Positions 10,075 through 20,358 of a stretch of 64,000 nt of DNA are shown here, piece after piece. The first letter of the stretch is position 1. The number at the start of each line of letters is the position of its first letter. The position numbers and the translations under genes were made by a program. The DNA comes from Pseudomonas marincola (lineage in GTDB: Bacteria > Pseudomonadota > Gammaproteobacteria > Pseudomonadales > Pseudomonadaceae). The notes under the pieces are model-generated. The model did not search any database. It was not told the origin of the DNA and saw nothing but the letters and a program-made list of their open reading frames with translations. The stretch is from positions 310,001 to 374,000 of the forward strand of contig NZ_FPBC01000002.1 in NCBI RefSeq assembly GCF_900116605.1, read 5' to 3'.

Positions 10075-13000
10075 GTGCTGGCGCTAAGTCGGGGTATCTC
10101 GGCGCTGTTGCGTTGGGGGTTGGCGCTGCTTGCCTTGCTGTTGGTGCTGGCAGCGATTTACGTGAGCGTTGGTCGCGTGCTGTCGCCGATGGTGGCCGAC
10201 TACCGTGATGAAGTGGCGACCAAAGCCACTGAGCTGCTGCAAATGCCGGTGTCGATTGGCCGACTGGAAGGCGGCTGGCACGGTTTCGCCCCGGAGCTTA
10301 TCGCCCATGATCTGGTGCTGGGCGAGGCGGACGATGCGCTCAAGCTGAGCCGGGTCAGCCTCATTCCTGATTTACTGCAAAGCCTGCTCAGGCGTCAGCC
10401 ACGCATTGCCCATTTGGTTGTCGAGGGCTTGCGCCTGAGCGCGCAGCAAGACGCCGAAGGCAAATGGAGTGTTGCAGGCTTGCCGCAGCCCAAAGCCAGT
10501 GCGCCAGTGGACATGCAGCAGGTGCTGCAACAGCTGAAGTCGCTGGAGCAGGTCTCGTTGCTCGACAGCCAGGTGACTGTCGAGGCGAATGCGCAGTCGC
10601 CAGTCACCCTCAAAGCTATCAATCTGACCTTGCGTCGAACGCTTCAGGGCCAGCGCCTGGATATGCGCCTGCACCTGCCCAACGGCAAGCCGCTGGAGTT
10701 GCAAGTCAACGCGGATCTCAACGCGCAGGAGTGGCAAGCCTCGAGCCTCGACGCTTACTTGAAGGTGGCGCCTGGCGATTGGGCAGACTGGATTCCGCCG
10801 TCCTACATTGGCGCCTGGCATTTGCAGCAGGCGCAACTGGGCGGTGAGGCCTGGCTGAGCTGGCGCGATGGCGTCGTACAGCGGGCAGTGACGCGCATGG
10901 TCGTGGCGAATCTGCAGGTGGCCCTGGGAGAGCAGGAACCCGTCGCGCTGCAAGACATCAAGCTCAACAGTTATTTCGCTGCTAACGAGCAAGGTTTTAC
11001 CCTGCGCATGGCTGACCTTGGCCTGCGCATAGGCGAGGAGCGTTGGGGCAAGGTTCAGCTCGGCATTACCCGCAAGGTTGCTGATGACACTTGGCAGCTA
11101 AGCGCCGATCAGTTCGATGTCACGCCGTTGGTGCCACTGGTGACTGCGCTAGCGCCGTTGTCCGAGAATGGACGCAAGATCATCGAGACCCTGCAACCGC
11201 ATGGCAAGTTGAACAACCTGCAACTGGCTTTTAAACCGCAGGCCGAGTTGGCCCGGCGTTTGAGCTTTTCCGCCAATCTCGACAAGGTTGGGTTCTCGGC
11301 GTTTGAAGCATCGCCTTCGGTGCAGAACATCAGCGGCAGCGTCGAGGGCGATATCGGCCACGGCGTGGTGCATGTCGATGCCGAGGAGTTCTCCCTGCAT
11401 CTGGCAACCCTGTTCCCCAAACCCTGGGTTTATACCAAGGTCAACGGGCAGTTTGACTGGACCTGGGACGATGCCGGCGTAACGCTGCGCAGCCCTTATC
11501 TGCAAGCGATCGGCCCGGAAGGTAAAGCCGGTGCTGATTTCATTATCCGTTTGCTGGCTGATCCAGAAGCGGAAGATTACATGGACCTGCGTGTGGGGAT
11601 TCGCGAAGGCGATGCGAGCTACACCAGCAAGTACCTGCCAACCCGCGTGCCGAGTTTCAGCCCGCAACTGGGCAAATGGCTGGCTGACTCGATCAAGGGC
11701 GGCGCGGTAAGTCAGGGTTTCTTCCAGTATCAGGGTTCGATCAATCACGGCTCGCCGCCAACCGCGCACAACATCAGCCTGTTCTTCGATGTCGACGATG
11801 CCGAACTGGATTACCAAGCCGGTTGGCCGGCTCTGAGCAAGGCCAAGGCGCAGGTTCGGGTTGAAGACACTGGCGTGCGCATCGACGTTGCCAAGGGCCA
11901 GATACTCAACAGCACGGTAACCGATGCGACAGCCAATATCGCGCTGGGCGTACCCGGCGGCGATACGCATCTGTTGATCGACGGCAAGCTGGCCAGCAAC
12001 GTTGGCGATGCCATGCAGATTCTTCAGGATTCGCCGTTGCCCACAGCTGAAACCTTTGCCGGCTGGAAAGGCCAAGGGACGCTCGAAGGGGCGCTGAAAC
12101 TCGATTTGCCGCTGCAGGACATGAGCAAGGTTGTGGTGCAGGTGGATTTCAGCAGCAAGGATTCATCGCTGACCATCGCCTCACCAAAACTTGAGCTGAG
12201 CAAGATCAAGGGTGACTTCAATTTTGATTCCCGCAAGGGCCTCAGCGCCGAAGGTTTGAGTGCGCGGGCGCTCGGCCACACGGTGACCGGCAAGGCCATT
12301 GCCGGCACGCCAGACGGCGCTAGCAATACCCTGTTCGACCTGAAAGGCAAGGTTGCGCTGGAGACTTTAACCCAATGGCTGGCGTTCAACCAACCGATAC
12401 CAGCCAACGGTGTTATTCCGTATCGGCTGAGGATCAATCTGGGCGCGCAAGACAGCTATCTGCAGGTTAATTCCGATTTGCAGGGCTTGGCCATCGACCT
12501 GCCTGAGCCGCTGGGCAAGCCTGCGGCAAGCAGCAGCGATGCCGAGTTCAAGATGAGCCTTGGTTCAGTGCCTGCGACCTACACGGTGCAATATGCCGAC
12601 CGCGCCAGCCTCGCTTATACCGCAGGGGCTGAGAACTTCCTGGATGGCGGTGGCCGCCTGGTGCTTGGGGCCGGGCGGGCGCAGCCCGGTCGTAACAAGG
12701 GCCTTAATATCAGTGGGCGCATTGCCGAGTTGGATGTCGATGCGTGGCAGGCCGCGATCAAGCCGTATCAGAATGCCCCGGTGGGGGATGCCAAGCAGTT
12801 GCTCAATGAGGCGCGCCTGCGCATTGATCATTTCAAGGGCATGGGCGTCGAGGCGGATAATCTCAACCTCGATTTGAAGCGCACAGGCGCGGCCTGGTCG
12901 GTGGGGCTCGACAGCTCATTGGCCAAGGGCCAGGTTAAATTGCCCGATTCTTCCAGCACGCCAATCGTGGTCAATCTGGATTACCTCAAGCTGCCCGCAC

Positions 13001-13890
13001 CCAAGCCTACAGCCGACGGCGCGCCTTCTCCGGATGTTCTGGGCTCGATTAACCCGGCCGATGTTCCGCCCATAGACCTCAATATCAAGCTTGTCTCGCT
13101 GGGCGAGCGTCAGCTCGGCAGTTGGTCATTCAATGCCCGGCCGCTGGCCAACGGTGTGCAATTCAGCAATCTGGCCTTGCAACTCAGCGGCGCCACCATG
13201 AGCGGCACTGTCGGCTGGCAGGGCGCGGCGGGTAGCGCCAGCAGTTGGTACAAGGGCCGTCTGGAAGGTGAGAATCTGGTTGATACGCTGGTGGCGTGGG
13301 GATTTGCACCATCGGCTACCAGCGAAAGTTATCACCTTGATGTAGACGGTCACTGGCCCGGTTCGCCGGCCGGTTTTGCGCTGGCGCGTTTCAGCGGTTC
13401 GATGGACGCCTCGCTGAAGAAAGGCCAGTTTGTCGAGGTCAAGGGCTCGGCTAATGCCTTGCGAATTTTTGGCTTGCTCAACTTCAACTCGATCGGCCGA
13501 CGCCTGCGTCTGGACTTCTCTGACCTGTTTGGCAAAGGCCTCAGCTACGACCGGGTGAAGGGCTTGCTGGTCGCCACCGATGGGGTTTACGTCACCAAAG
13601 AGCCATTGGCGCTCAAGGGGCCATCGAGCAACGTCGAAGTTAACGGCACCCTCGATCTGGCGCGCGAGGTCATCGACGCGAAGTTGCTGGTGACGCTGCC
13701 GGTCAGTAACAACCTGCCGTTAGCGGTGATCATTGCCGGCTTCAACCCGGCCATCGGCGGTGCGCTGTTCGTTGCCGATAAACTGCTCGGTGACAATATC
13801 GCCCGCTTGGCGAGTGTGCAGTACGACATCAAGGGGCCGCTCAGTGACCCCGAATTCACCTTTGACAAACCGTTTGAAAAACAGAAGTAG
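10075..13890 (+). CDS. yhdP: YhdP family AsmA-like phospholipid transport protein
   Basis: Very large envelope protein (1271 residues) with one N-terminal membrane anchor (about residues 13-33) and a long periplasmic domain of repeated beta-strand segments ending in a DUF3971/AsmA_2-like C-terminal region. In E. coli, YhdP with TamB and YdbH bridges the periplasm as a lipid-transfer conduit. The GTG start at 10075 directly follows an in-frame TAA, so it is the furthest upstream start possible. The ribosome site is weak, which is compatible with coupling to rng 31 bp upstream. The rng-yhdP-nitrilase-tldD order is the standard Pseudomonas one. Confidence 0.92.
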   Translation: MLALSRGISALLRWGLALLALLLVLAAIYVSVGRVLSPMVADYRDEVATKATELLQMPVSIGRLEGGWHGFAPELIAHDLVLGEADDALKLSRVSLIPDLLQSLLRRQPRIAHLVVEGLRLSAQQDAEGKWSVAGLPQPKASAPVDMQQVLQQLKSLEQVSLLDSQVTVEANAQSPVTLKAINLTLRRTLQGQRLDMRLHLPNGKPLELQVNADLNAQEWQASSLDAYLKVAPGDWADWIPPSYIGAWHLQQAQLGGEAWLSWRDGVVQRAVTRMVVANLQVALGEQEPVALQDIKLNSYFAANEQGFTLRMADLGLRIGEERWGKVQLGITRKVADDTWQLSADQFDVTPLVPLVTALAPLSENGRKIIETLQPHGKLNNLQLAFKPQAELARRLSFSANLDKVGFSAFEASPSVQNISGSVEGDIGHGVVHVDAEEFSLHLATLFPKPWVYTKVNGQFDWTWDDAGVTLRSPYLQAIGPEGKAGADFIIRLLADPEAEDYMDLRVGIREGDASYTSKYLPTRVPSFSPQLGKWLADSIKGGAVSQGFFQYQGSINHGSPPTAHNISLFFDVDDAELDYQAGWPALSKAKAQVRVEDTGVRIDVAKGQILNSTVTDATANIALGVPGGDTHLLIDGKLASNVGDAMQILQDSPLPTAETFAGWKGQGTLEGALKLDLPLQDMSKVVVQVDFSSKDSSLTIASPKLELSKIKGDFNFDSRKGLSAEGLSARALGHTVTGKAIAGTPDGASNTLFDLKGKVALETLTQWLAFNQPIPANGVIPYRLRINLGAQDSYLQVNSDLQGLAIDLPEPLGKPAASSSDAEFKMSLGSVPATYTVQYADRASLAYTAGAENFLDGGGRLVLGAGRAQPGRNKGLNISGRIAELDVDAWQAAIKPYQNAPVGDAKQLLNEARLRIDHFKGMGVEADNLNLDLKRTGAAWSVGLDSSLAKGQVKLPDSSSTPIVVNLDYLKLPAPKPTADGAPSPDVLGSINPADVPPIDLNIKLVSLGERQLGSWSFNARPLANGVQFSNLALQLSGATMSGTVGWQGAAGSASSWYKGRLEGENLVDTLVAWGFAPSATSESYHLDVDGHWPGSPAGFALARFSGSMDASLKKGQFVEVKGSANALRIFGLLNFNSIGRRLRLDFSDLFGKGLSYDRVKGLLVATDGVYVTKEPLALKGPSSNVEVNGTLDLAREVIDAKLLVTLPVSNNLPLAVIIAGFNPAIGGALFVADKLLGDNIARLASVQYDIKGPLSDPEFTFDKPFEKQK

Positions 13891-13953
13891 CGGCGCAAAC
13901 GGGCAACTGCCCAGCGCCTGTGCTTGTTGTTCTCAACGCTTGCAGGAGCCGGT

Positions 13954-14802
13954 ATGACACTCGCGGTTATCCAGATGGTCAGTCTGCCTGATGTCATGGC
14001 CAACCTGCAGGCCGCGCGCCAATTGCTCGAACGCGCGGCAGAAGGCGGAGCCAGGCTTGCGGTTTTGCCTGAAAACTTTGCCGCCATGGGAAGTCGTGAC
14101 CTTCCCACGCTGAGCCGTGAAGAGGCGCTGGGGACCGGGCCAATTCTGCCTTGGTTGAAAAAAGCCGCCAGTGACCTCAACCTATGGATAGTGGCTGGTA
14201 CGTTGCCGTTGCCGCCAGATGGTCAGCCGGATGCCAGGCCTAATGCCTGTTCCCTGCTGATTGATGATCGCGGCGAACGTGTGGCCCGTTACGACAAACT
14301 GCATCTGTTTGATGTGGATGTTGCCGACAGCCGCGGGCGATACCGAGAGTCCGATGACTACGCCTACGGTGGCCAGGTTGTGGTGGCTGACACGCCCGTG
14401 GGTCGCCTCGGTTTGACCGTTTGCTATGACCTGCGGTTTCCTGAGTTTTATGGCGCTCTGCGTGATGCTGGCGCCGAATTGATCAGCGCGCCGTCGGCGT
14501 TTACCGCCGTGACGGGCGCTGCCCATTGGCACGTATTGATCCGCGCCCGGGCGATTGAGACCCAGTGCTACATGCTGGCCGCCGCGCAGGGTGGAACCCA
14601 CGCAGGTGGCCGCGAGACGTTTGGCCATGCGGCGATTGTCAATCCCTGGGGGCGGGTTTTGGTGGAACAGGCCTCTGGCGAGGCGATGCTGCTGGCCCCG
14701 CGTGATGCGGTCGAGCAGGCCGGCATTCGCCAGCAAATGCCGGTTATCCGGCATAAACGATTTTTTGCAGCGGCCGAACCGCGGCTGCCAGGTTTGGAGT
14801 AG
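13954..14802 (+). CDS. carbon-nitrogen hydrolase (nitrilase superfamily, Nit1-like)
   Basis: A 282-residue nitrilase-fold amidase. The Glu-Lys-Cys triad is visible: Glu40 in [11 protein letters not shown], Lys115 in [11 protein letters not shown] and Cys157 in [13 protein letters not shown]. This subgroup (Nit1/YafV-like) includes deaminated-glutathione amidase, a metabolite-repair enzyme; that activity is an inference. The start is [10 protein letters not shown] with CAGGAGCC upstream; an upstream in-frame start would add ten residues and bury the ribosome site. It sits two bases before tldD and is almost certainly co-transcribed with it. Confidence 0.88.
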   Translation: MTLAVIQMVSLPDVMANLQAARQLLERAAEGGARLAVLPENFAAMGSRDLPTLSREEALGTGPILPWLKKAASDLNLWIVAGTLPLPPDGQPDARPNACSLLIDDRGERVARYDKLHLFDVDVADSRGRYRESDDYAYGGQVVVADTPVGRLGLTVCYDLRFPEFYGALRDAGAELISAPSAFTAVTGAAHWHVLIRARAIETQCYMLAAAQGGTHAGGRETFGHAAIVNPWGRVLVEQASGEAMLLAPRDAVEQAGIRQQMPVIRHKRFFAAAEPRLPGLE

Positions 14803-14804
14803 TT

Positions 14805-16262
14805 ATGAGCGATATGTTGTTATCCGTGTCCGAGCATATGTTGAGTCCTGGCGGCATGAGCCTCGACCTGTTGCCGGGTGTGCTGGGCGAATTGGCCGGC
14901 CCCGGTATCGATGCGGCGGACCTGTATTTCCAGAGTCAGGTTTCTGAAACCTGGGTGCTGGAAGACGGCATCGTCAAAGAGGGCAGTTTCAATCTTGATC
15001 AGGGCGTGGGCGTGCGTGCGCAGTCCGGTGAAAAAACCGGTTTCGCCTACAGCAACGCGATTACCCCGGATGCGCTGAGCCAGGCTGCTCAGGCTGCCCG
15101 TTCGATTGCACGCGCCGGTCAGAATGGCACGGTTCAGGCTTTCAAAACCGCGCAGATTGCGCCCCTGTACGCGCCACAGAATCCGCTGGACGTGTTGGAC
15201 CGTGCGCAAAAGGTCGAGCTGCTGAAAGAGATCGATCAAGCCACGCGCGCGCTGGACTCGCGTATCAAGCAAGTCACCGTCAGCCTGGCTGGCGTCTGGG
15301 ACCGCATTCTGGTGGCCGCGACTGACGGCAGCCTGGCGGCGGATATTCGTCCGCTGGTGCGTTTCAACGTCAGCGTTATCGTCGAGCACAACGGCCGTCG
15401 CGAGCGCGGCGGGCATGGCGGCGGCGGGCGCACTGACTATCGCTATTTCCTTGAACGCGAAGCCAATAATGAAACCCGGGCAATGGGTTACGCCCGCGAG
15501 GCGTTGCGTCAGGCCTTGGTCAATCTTGAAGCCATTGCCGCGCCGGCTGGCAGTATGCCGGTGGTAATGGGCGCCGGTTGGTCTGGTGTGCTGCTGCACG
15601 AAGCGGTGGGTCATGGTCTGGAAGGTGACTTCAATCGTAAGGGCAGTTCGGCCTACAGCGGGCGGATTGGTGAGAAAGTGGCGTCGAGCCTGTGCACTAT
15701 CGTCGACGACGGAACGCTGGCTGAGCGCCGCGGCTCGTTGAGTGTCGACGACGAAGGCACGCCGACCCAGTGCACCACATTGATCGAGAATGGCATTCTC
15801 AAGGGCTACATGCAGGACAAGCTCAATGCGCGGCTGATGGGCGTTGGCGCAACCGGTAACGGCCGCCGTGAATCCTATGCGCACCTGCCAATGCCGCGTA
15901 TGACCAATACCTACATGTTGGCGGGCGAGAGCGATCCTGAGGAGATCATCCGTTCGGTGAAGAAAGGCATCTACTGCGCCAACCTCGGCGGCGGTCAGGT
16001 GGACATCACCAGCGGCAAGTTCGTGTTCTCGACCAGCGAAGCCTATTTGATCGAAGACGGCAAGATTACTGCGCCGGTCAAAGGCGCAACTCTGATTGGC
16101 AACGGCCCAGAGGCGATGAGCCGGGTGTCGATGGTGGGTAACGATTTGGCGCTGGACAGTGGCGTCGGCACTTGCGGTAAAGACGGCCAGTCGGTGCCGG
16201 TTGGCGTGGGTCAGCCGACCTTGAAGATTGATGCGATTACCGTCGGCGGAACCGGTGCGTAA
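14805..16262 (+). CDS. tldD: metalloprotease TldD
   Basis: Catalytic subunit of the TldD/TldE(PmbA) heterodimeric metallopeptidase, which degrades unfolded small peptides, matures microcin-type peptides and affects CcdA antitoxin and gyrase-inhibitor sensitivity in E. coli. The product is 485 residues. The zinc-binding HExxxH motif is HEAVGH at residues 265-270, in [20 protein letters not shown], with the C-terminal ligand region [11 protein letters not shown] downstream. The partner pmbA is 0.7 kb further on, with darP lying between them on the opposite strand. Confidence 0.96.
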   Translation: MSDMLLSVSEHMLSPGGMSLDLLPGVLGELAGPGIDAADLYFQSQVSETWVLEDGIVKEGSFNLDQGVGVRAQSGEKTGFAYSNAITPDALSQAAQAARSIARAGQNGTVQAFKTAQIAPLYAPQNPLDVLDRAQKVELLKEIDQATRALDSRIKQVTVSLAGVWDRILVAATDGSLAADIRPLVRFNVSVIVEHNGRRERGGHGGGGRTDYRYFLEREANNETRAMGYAREALRQALVNLEAIAAPAGSMPVVMGAGWSGVLLHEAVGHGLEGDFNRKGSSAYSGRIGEKVASSLCTIVDDGTLAERRGSLSVDDEGTPTQCTTLIENGILKGYMQDKLNARLMGVGATGNGRRESYAHLPMPRMTNTYMLAGESDPEEIIRSVKKGIYCANLGGGQVDITSGKFVFSTSEAYLIEDGKITAPVKGATLIGNGPEAMSRVSMVGNDLALDSGVGTCGKDGQSVPVGVGQPTLKIDAITVGGTGA

Positions 16263-16277
16263 CAGGAATAAGGGCTT

Positions 16278-16298
16278 GGGTGGAGTCTGACTCCACCC
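16278..16298. terminator. hairpin between convergent tldD and darP
   Basis: Arms GGGTGGAGTC and GACTCCACCC around a single central base lie between the tldD stop and the darP stop. There is no T-run on either side, so the terminator call is tentative. Confidence 0.4.
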
Positions 16299-16308
16299 TG
16301 ACGATGGC

Positions 16309-16827
16309 TTAACGCAAACCGCGTTGAGTTTCGTCCAGCTCGCGGATGTATTTAAAGATTTTGCGTGAAGCGGCTGGTGCTTTGTTCTGCGCCAGTTCGT
16401 GCTGGGCCTGACGGATCAGGTTGCGCAGGTGTTGGCGGTCGGTCTCGGGGTATTCGATTACGAATTTCTCGAGAATGGCGTCATCGCCGGCAATTAACCG
16501 GTCGCGCCAGCGTTCAAGGCCGTGAAAACGCTCGTTGTATTGGCGGGTAGAGGCGTCCAGTTGGTCGAGGAGGGTAAGAATCGCCTCAATGTCCTGGTCA
16601 CGCATTAACCGGCCAATGAATTGGACGTGGCGTTTTTTGGCCGAGTTGGCCGTGTGCTTGGGTGCCTCTTCGAGGGCTTTGCGCAGGGCATCGGTCAGCG
16701 GTAGCTTGTTCAGCAGGTCCGGCTTTAGGGTGGTCAGGCGTTGTCCAAGATCTTGCAGAGCATGCAGCTCGCGTTTGACTTGGGTTTTGCTCTTCTCATC
16801 GGAGAAGTCATCAAGGTATTCAGACAT
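16309..16827 (-). CDS. darP: ribosome biogenesis factor DarP (YjgA)
   Basis: Small, charged, helical protein (172 residues) of the DUF615 family. DarP/YjgA joins late 50S subunit assembly intermediates and helps form the peptidyl-transferase centre. The start is [21 protein letters not shown]; the open frame extends upstream, but those 22 residues lack similarity. Family features visible are [26 protein letters not shown] residues ([16 protein letters not shown]) and a C-terminal DETQRGLR. The gene lies between tldD and pmbA and is transcribed divergently from pmbA, as usual in pseudomonads. Confidence 0.92.
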   Translation of the reverse strand: MSEYLDDFSDEKSKTQVKRELHALQDLGQRLTTLKPDLLNKLPLTDALRKALEEAPKHTANSAKKRHVQFIGRLMRDQDIEAILTLLDQLDASTRQYNERFHGLERWRDRLIAGDDAILEKFVIEYPETDRQHLRNLIRQAQHELAQNKAPAASRKIFKYIRELDETQRGLR

Positions 16828-16932
16828 GGGGACAATCCAGTGGATAACGTCGTCATGATAGCAGCAAGTTTCTGACTGCAAACGTCCGGCCATAGGCTGA
16901 TGACGTATGAAGTTGATAAATCAGGAGTGGTT

Positions 16933-18279
16933 ATGAGTGCAGTAGAAGTGGTCGGCCCACAAGGTTTGCCCGCATTGCAGGCGCAAGTGGAGCAAATTCT
17001 CGCCGAAGCCAAGAAGCAGGGCGCCAGTGCCTGCGAGGTTGCCGTGTCGGTCGAACAGGGCCTCTCGACCAGTGTGCGTCAGCGTGAAGTAGAAACGGTT
17101 GAATTCAACCGTGACCAGGGATTTGGGATCACCCTGTACGTGGGTCAGCGTAAAGGTTCTGCGAGCACTTCGGCGAGTGGCGACGCGGCCATTCGCGAAA
17201 CTGTGGCGGCGGCGTTGGCGATTGCCAAGCATGCCTCCGAAGACGAGTGTTCCGGTTTGGCAGATGCCGGCCTGATGGCGCGTGAGCTGCCGGATCTGGA
17301 TCTTTATCACGCCTGGTCAATTAGCCCGGAGCAGGCCATTGAGCAAGCACTGCAGTGCGAGGCCGCGGCCTTTGATACCGATGCGCGGATCAAGAATGCC
17401 GACGGCACCTCGCTGAGTACGCACCAAGGCTGCCGGATTTATGGCAACAGCCATGGCTTTATCGGTGGTTACGCCAGTACGCGTCATAGCCTCAGTTGCG
17501 TGATGATTGCCGAGCAGGACGGCCAGATGCAGCGCGACTATTGGTACGACGTTAATCGTCAGGGCGAGATGTTGGCGAGTGCTGAAAGCATTGGCCGTCG
17601 CGCCGCTTTGCGTGCCGTCAGCCGCTTGGGCGCGCGTCCGGTGCCTACTTGCGAAGTGCCGGTGCTGTTTTCGGCTGAGCTGGCGACTGGCTTGTTCGGT
17701 AGTTTCCTCGGCGCCATTTCGGGCGGCAGCATCTACCGCAAGTCTTCGTTCCTTGAGGGCACTATCGGCGAGCAGTTGTTTCCGCAATGGCTGAATATTG
17801 ATGAGCGCCCGCATATTCCGCGTGCAATGGGCAGCGCAGCCTTTGATGGTGACGGCCTTGCAACTTACGCCAAGTCATTCGTCGAGAGCGGTGAGCTGTT
17901 GAGCTATGTGCTGGGCACCTACTCAGGCCGTAAGCTGGGAATGCCAAGTACTGCCAACGCCGGCGGCGTGCATAATCTGTTCGTCAGCCATGGCGATGAA
18001 GACCAGCAGGCGCTGATCAAGCGCATGGGGCGCGGGCTGTTGGTAACTGAACTGATGGGCCACGGCCTGAACATGGTAACCGGCGATTACTCGCGCGGCG
18101 CTGGCGGTTACTGGGTCGAAAACGGCGAGATCCAGTTCCCGGTGCAGGAAGTGACCATTGCCGGCAACATGCGTGACATGTTCAAGCAAATCGTCGCGGT
18201 GGGTAATGATCTGGAACTGCGCAGCAATATTCGCACGGGTTCAGTGCTGATTGAGCGCATGACCGTCGCCGGCTCTTAA
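16933..18279 (+). CDS. pmbA: metalloprotease PmbA/TldE
   Basis: Non-catalytic partner subunit of TldD; the HExxxH motif is absent, as expected for this paralogue. The product is 448 residues. The start is MSAVEVVGPQGLP, preceded by CAGGAG; the 11 upstream in-frame residues overlap that ribosome site. Family motifs include REVETVEFNRDQGFGITLYVGQRKGSASTS near the N-terminus (given in part: VETVEFNRDQGFG) and ELMGHGLNMVTGDYSRGA near the C-terminus. It is followed by a strong bidirectional terminator. Confidence 0.95.
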   Translation: MSAVEVVGPQGLPALQAQVEQILAEAKKQGASACEVAVSVEQGLSTSVRQREVETVEFNRDQGFGITLYVGQRKGSASTSASGDAAIRETVAAALAIAKHASEDECSGLADAGLMARELPDLDLYHAWSISPEQAIEQALQCEAAAFDTDARIKNADGTSLSTHQGCRIYGNSHGFIGGYASTRHSLSCVMIAEQDGQMQRDYWYDVNRQGEMLASAESIGRRAALRAVSRLGARPVPTCEVPVLFSAELATGLFGSFLGAISGGSIYRKSSFLEGTIGEQLFPQWLNIDERPHIPRAMGSAAFDGDGLATYAKSFVESGELLSYVLGTYSGRKLGMPSTANAGGVHNLFVSHGDEDQQALIKRMGRGLLVTELMGHGLNMVTGDYSRGAGGYWVENGEIQFPVQEVTIAGNMRDMFKQIVAVGNDLELRSNIRTGSVLIERMTVAGS

Positions 18280-18315
18280 GTCGCCGTAGCGTCATTTGCC
18301 AAAACCAGCACCCAA

Positions 18316-18350
18316 TAAAAAAGCAGACGTTTAGAGCGTCTGCTTTTTTT
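18316..18350. terminator. bidirectional terminator between pmbA and ptsO
   Basis: Stem GCAGACG (18323-18329) and CGTCTGC (18337-18343), flanked by an A-rich stretch on the left and seven T on the right. It serves convergent pmbA (plus) and ptsO (minus). Confidence 0.85.
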
Positions 18351-18365
18351 GTGCGCGAAAGGGGG

Positions 18366-18638
18366 CTATTCGCCTTCGTCGAAGAAGTTATTGATCAACT
18401 CGATCAGCGCTTCTAGCGCCTCTTGCTCCTGTTCGCCTTCGGTGTGCAGGTGTACGGGCGTGCCTTTACCGGCGGCCAGCATCATTACCGCCATGATGCT
18501 TTTACCATCGACCAGGCTTTCTGGGCTGCGGCCAACACGAACTGTGCACGGGAAACGGCCGGCCACGCCGACAAACTTGGCGGCGGCGCGGGCATGCAGG
18601 CCCAGCTTGTTGATAATGATGATTTCGCAAGCAGGCAT
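18366..18638 (-). CDS. ptsO: nitrogen-PTS phosphocarrier NPr (HPr-like)
   Basis: HPr-family protein of 90 residues that passes phosphate from PtsP (EI-Ntr) to PtsN. The phospho-accepting histidine is His15 in INKLGLHARAAAKFV. The serine region near KSIMAVMMLAA matches the family but is not a regulatory HPr-kinase site in gamma-proteobacteria. It is the last gene of the rpoN-hpf-ptsN-rapZ-ptsO cluster and lies 12 nt after rapZ. Its location beside rpoN and ptsN identifies it as NPr rather than sugar-PTS HPr. Confidence 0.94.
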   Translation of the reverse strand: MPACEIIIINKLGLHARAAAKFVGVAGRFPCTVRVGRSPESLVDGKSIMAVMMLAAGKGTPVHLHTEGEQEQEALEALIELINNFFDEGE

Positions 18639-18650
18639 CGCGCCTTATCC

Positions 18651-19508
18651 TTAGCTGAGGTCGCGGTGGCGAACCTGAACATTCTTCAGTTGAGTTTTAA
18701 GCGCTTCACTCAGGCGCTGGGCCAGGTACACGGAGCGATGTCGCCCGCCAGTGCAGCCAATGGCGACGGTCACGTAGGCGCGGTTGCTGGCAGCGATACG
18801 CGGCAGCCATTTCTGCAGATAACCGGCGATGTCCTGATACATCTCTTCCACTTCGGGTTCTGCGCTCAGGTAATCATTGATTGGCTGATCCAGGCCGCTG
18901 TAATCACGCAGCTCGGGTTTCCAGTACGGGTTCGGCAGGCAACGCACGTCGAACACCAGATCGGCATCAACCGGCAGGCCACGTTTGAATCCGAAAGACT
19001 CAACCAGATAAGCAGTGCCCGGCGCCGGTTGCTTGAGCAGGCGCAGGGTTAGCGTGTCACGCAGTTGGTAGAGATTGAGATGAGTGGTGTCGATGCGCAG
19101 GTCAGCAAGGTCGATAATCGGTTCGAGCAACTTGCTTTCATCGCCGATAGCCTCCGACAGCGAGCGATGCTCGGAGGTCAGCGGGTGACGTCTGCGTGTT
19201 TCCGAGAAGCGCTTGAGCAGGGTGTCTTGCGCGGCATCAAGGTAGACGATATCGCAGCGGATGTTGCGGTCACGAACCTGACGCAGCAGCTCGGGGAAGC
19301 GCTTGAGCTGGCTGGGCATGTTGCGCGCATCAATCGACACCGCCACAAAAGGTTGCAGCTGCTCGGGATGCAACAGGGCCCGTTCCGCCAACTCGGGTAA
19401 CAAGTCGGCAGGCAGGTTGTCGATGCAGTAGTAACCGTTGTCTTCGAGGACATCAAGGGCCGTACTTTTGCCCGAGCCCGAACGACCGCTGACGATGATT
19501 AAGCGCAT
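18651..19508 (-). CDS. rapZ: RNase adapter protein RapZ
   Basis: A 285-residue P-loop protein; Walker A is GRSGSGKS at residues 8-15. In E. coli RapZ binds the small RNA GlmZ and presents it to RNase E, tuning GlmS and hence amino-sugar supply. The C-terminal RNA/metabolite-binding domain contains [10 protein letters not shown]. In Pseudomonas the GlmZ circuit is not established, so the target is unknown. The gene is flanked by ptsN (11 nt) and ptsO (12 nt), the conserved order in gamma-proteobacteria. Confidence 0.95.
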   Translation of the reverse strand: MRLIIVSGRSGSGKSTALDVLEDNGYYCIDNLPADLLPELAERALLHPEQLQPFVAVSIDARNMPSQLKRFPELLRQVRDRNIRCDIVYLDAAQDTLLKRFSETRRRHPLTSEHRSLSEAIGDESKLLEPIIDLADLRIDTTHLNLYQLRDTLTLRLLKQPAPGTAYLVESFGFKRGLPVDADLVFDVRCLPNPYWKPELRDYSGLDQPINDYLSAEPEVEEMYQDIAGYLQKWLPRIAASNRAYVTVAIGCTGGRHRSVYLAQRLSEALKTQLKNVQVRHRDLS

Positions 19509-19519
19509 AGGGCGTTTTC

Positions 19520-19984
19520 CTACTGGCCGCTTTGTACGTCCACTACAACGTCATAGAGGGCCTGATTGCTGTCAGCATGGCGCAGGCGTTCACGGACTTC
19601 GTTGCGGTCTAGCATGCTGGCAATCTGGCGCAGCAACTCAAGATGCTCGTCAGTTGCCGCTTCCGGAACCAGCAATACAAACAGCAGGTCGACGGGAGCG
19701 CCGTCAATAGCGTCGAAGTCGACTGCTGAGTCAAGTCTGAGTACCGCACTCACCGGCGCACTACAGCCAGGCAGACGACAATGCGGGATCGCAATGCCAT
19801 TACCAAAACCGGTGGAGCCGAGTTTTTCGCGGGCAATCAGGCTTTCAAAAATGTCTTGGCCGTCAAGGTCGCTCAAGTCACGAGCGACCAGATTGGCGAT
19901 TTGTTCAAGAACACGTTTTTTACTGCCGCCCGGCACGTTCACAAGGGAACGGCCGGGGGTCAGGATGTCTTCAAGTCGGATCAT
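19520..19984 (-). CDS. ptsN: nitrogen-PTS EIIA component PtsN
   Basis: EIIA-Ntr, the terminal phosphate acceptor of the regulatory PTS; 154 residues. The active-site histidine is His68 in [14 protein letters not shown]. In pseudomonads PtsN influences carbon-source responses, polyhydroxyalkanoate accumulation and potassium transport, as a regulator rather than a sugar importer. It is 15 nt after hpf and 11 nt before rapZ, in the rpoN cluster. Confidence 0.95.
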   Translation of the reverse strand: MIRLEDILTPGRSLVNVPGGSKKRVLEQIANLVARDLSDLDGQDIFESLIAREKLGSTGFGNGIAIPHCRLPGCSAPVSAVLRLDSAVDFDAIDGAPVDLLFVLLVPEAATDEHLELLRQIASMLDRNEVRERLRHADSNQALYDVVVDVQSGQ

Positions 19985-19999
19985 AGGAGGTGAGCGATG

Positions 20000-20308
20000 T
20001 CAGCGGGCCATAGCGCCTTGCTGACGGTCGAGCTGCTTTTCCTTGTGCTTGATAAGTTGTCGGTCAAGTTTGTCTGTTAGTAAATCGATTGCTGCGTACA
20101 TGTCATCGTGTTCAGCGTTGGCAACGACTTCGCCGCCCGCTATGTGCAAGGTCGCTTCAATTTTCTGCTTGAGCTTCTCGACCTCCATGATGACTTGTAC
20201 ATTGGTGATCTTATCGAAGTGGCGTTCTAATCGACTGAGTTTCTCCTCGATATAGTCACGCAGGGCGTCGGTCACATCCAGCTGGTGTCCACTGATGTTG
20301 ACTTGCAT
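20000..20308 (-). CDS. hpf: ribosome hibernation promoting factor HPF (short form)
   Basis: A 102-residue ribosome-associated protein that inactivates ribosomes in stationary phase or starvation. The short form (no C-terminal dimerisation domain) works together with RMF to build 100S dimers. The start is MQVNISGHQLDVTDALRDYI, with GGAG eight bases upstream. Conserved residues include HFDKITNVQVIMEVEK and the C-terminal HKEK. The gene lies downstream of rpoN with a 273-bp gap, long for this operon, that holds a sigma-54-like site (20344-20358). It may therefore have its own promoter. Confidence 0.95.
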   Translation of the reverse strand: MQVNISGHQLDVTDALRDYIEEKLSRLERHFDKITNVQVIMEVEKLKQKIEATLHIAGGEVVANAEHDDMYAAIDLLTDKLDRQLIKHKEKQLDRQQGAMAR

Positions 20309-20343
20309 ACCGCTTTCTCCTTGTTGCCGTGTAGTAGTGACAG

Positions 20344-20358
20344 GCAATTTGCCTGCCG
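20344..20358 (-). promoter_or_regulatory. candidate sigma-54 promoter for hpf
   Basis: Read on the minus strand this is CGGCAGGCAAATTGC. It has GG and GC spaced by exactly 10 bases and matches 9 of 11 fixed positions of the sigma-54 consensus TGGCACG-N4-TTGC. A start site about 12 nt downstream would give a leader of roughly 24 nt containing the hpf ribosome site. The core is also a near-perfect palindrome (20341-20355), so a repressor site is an alternative. Confidence 0.4.
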
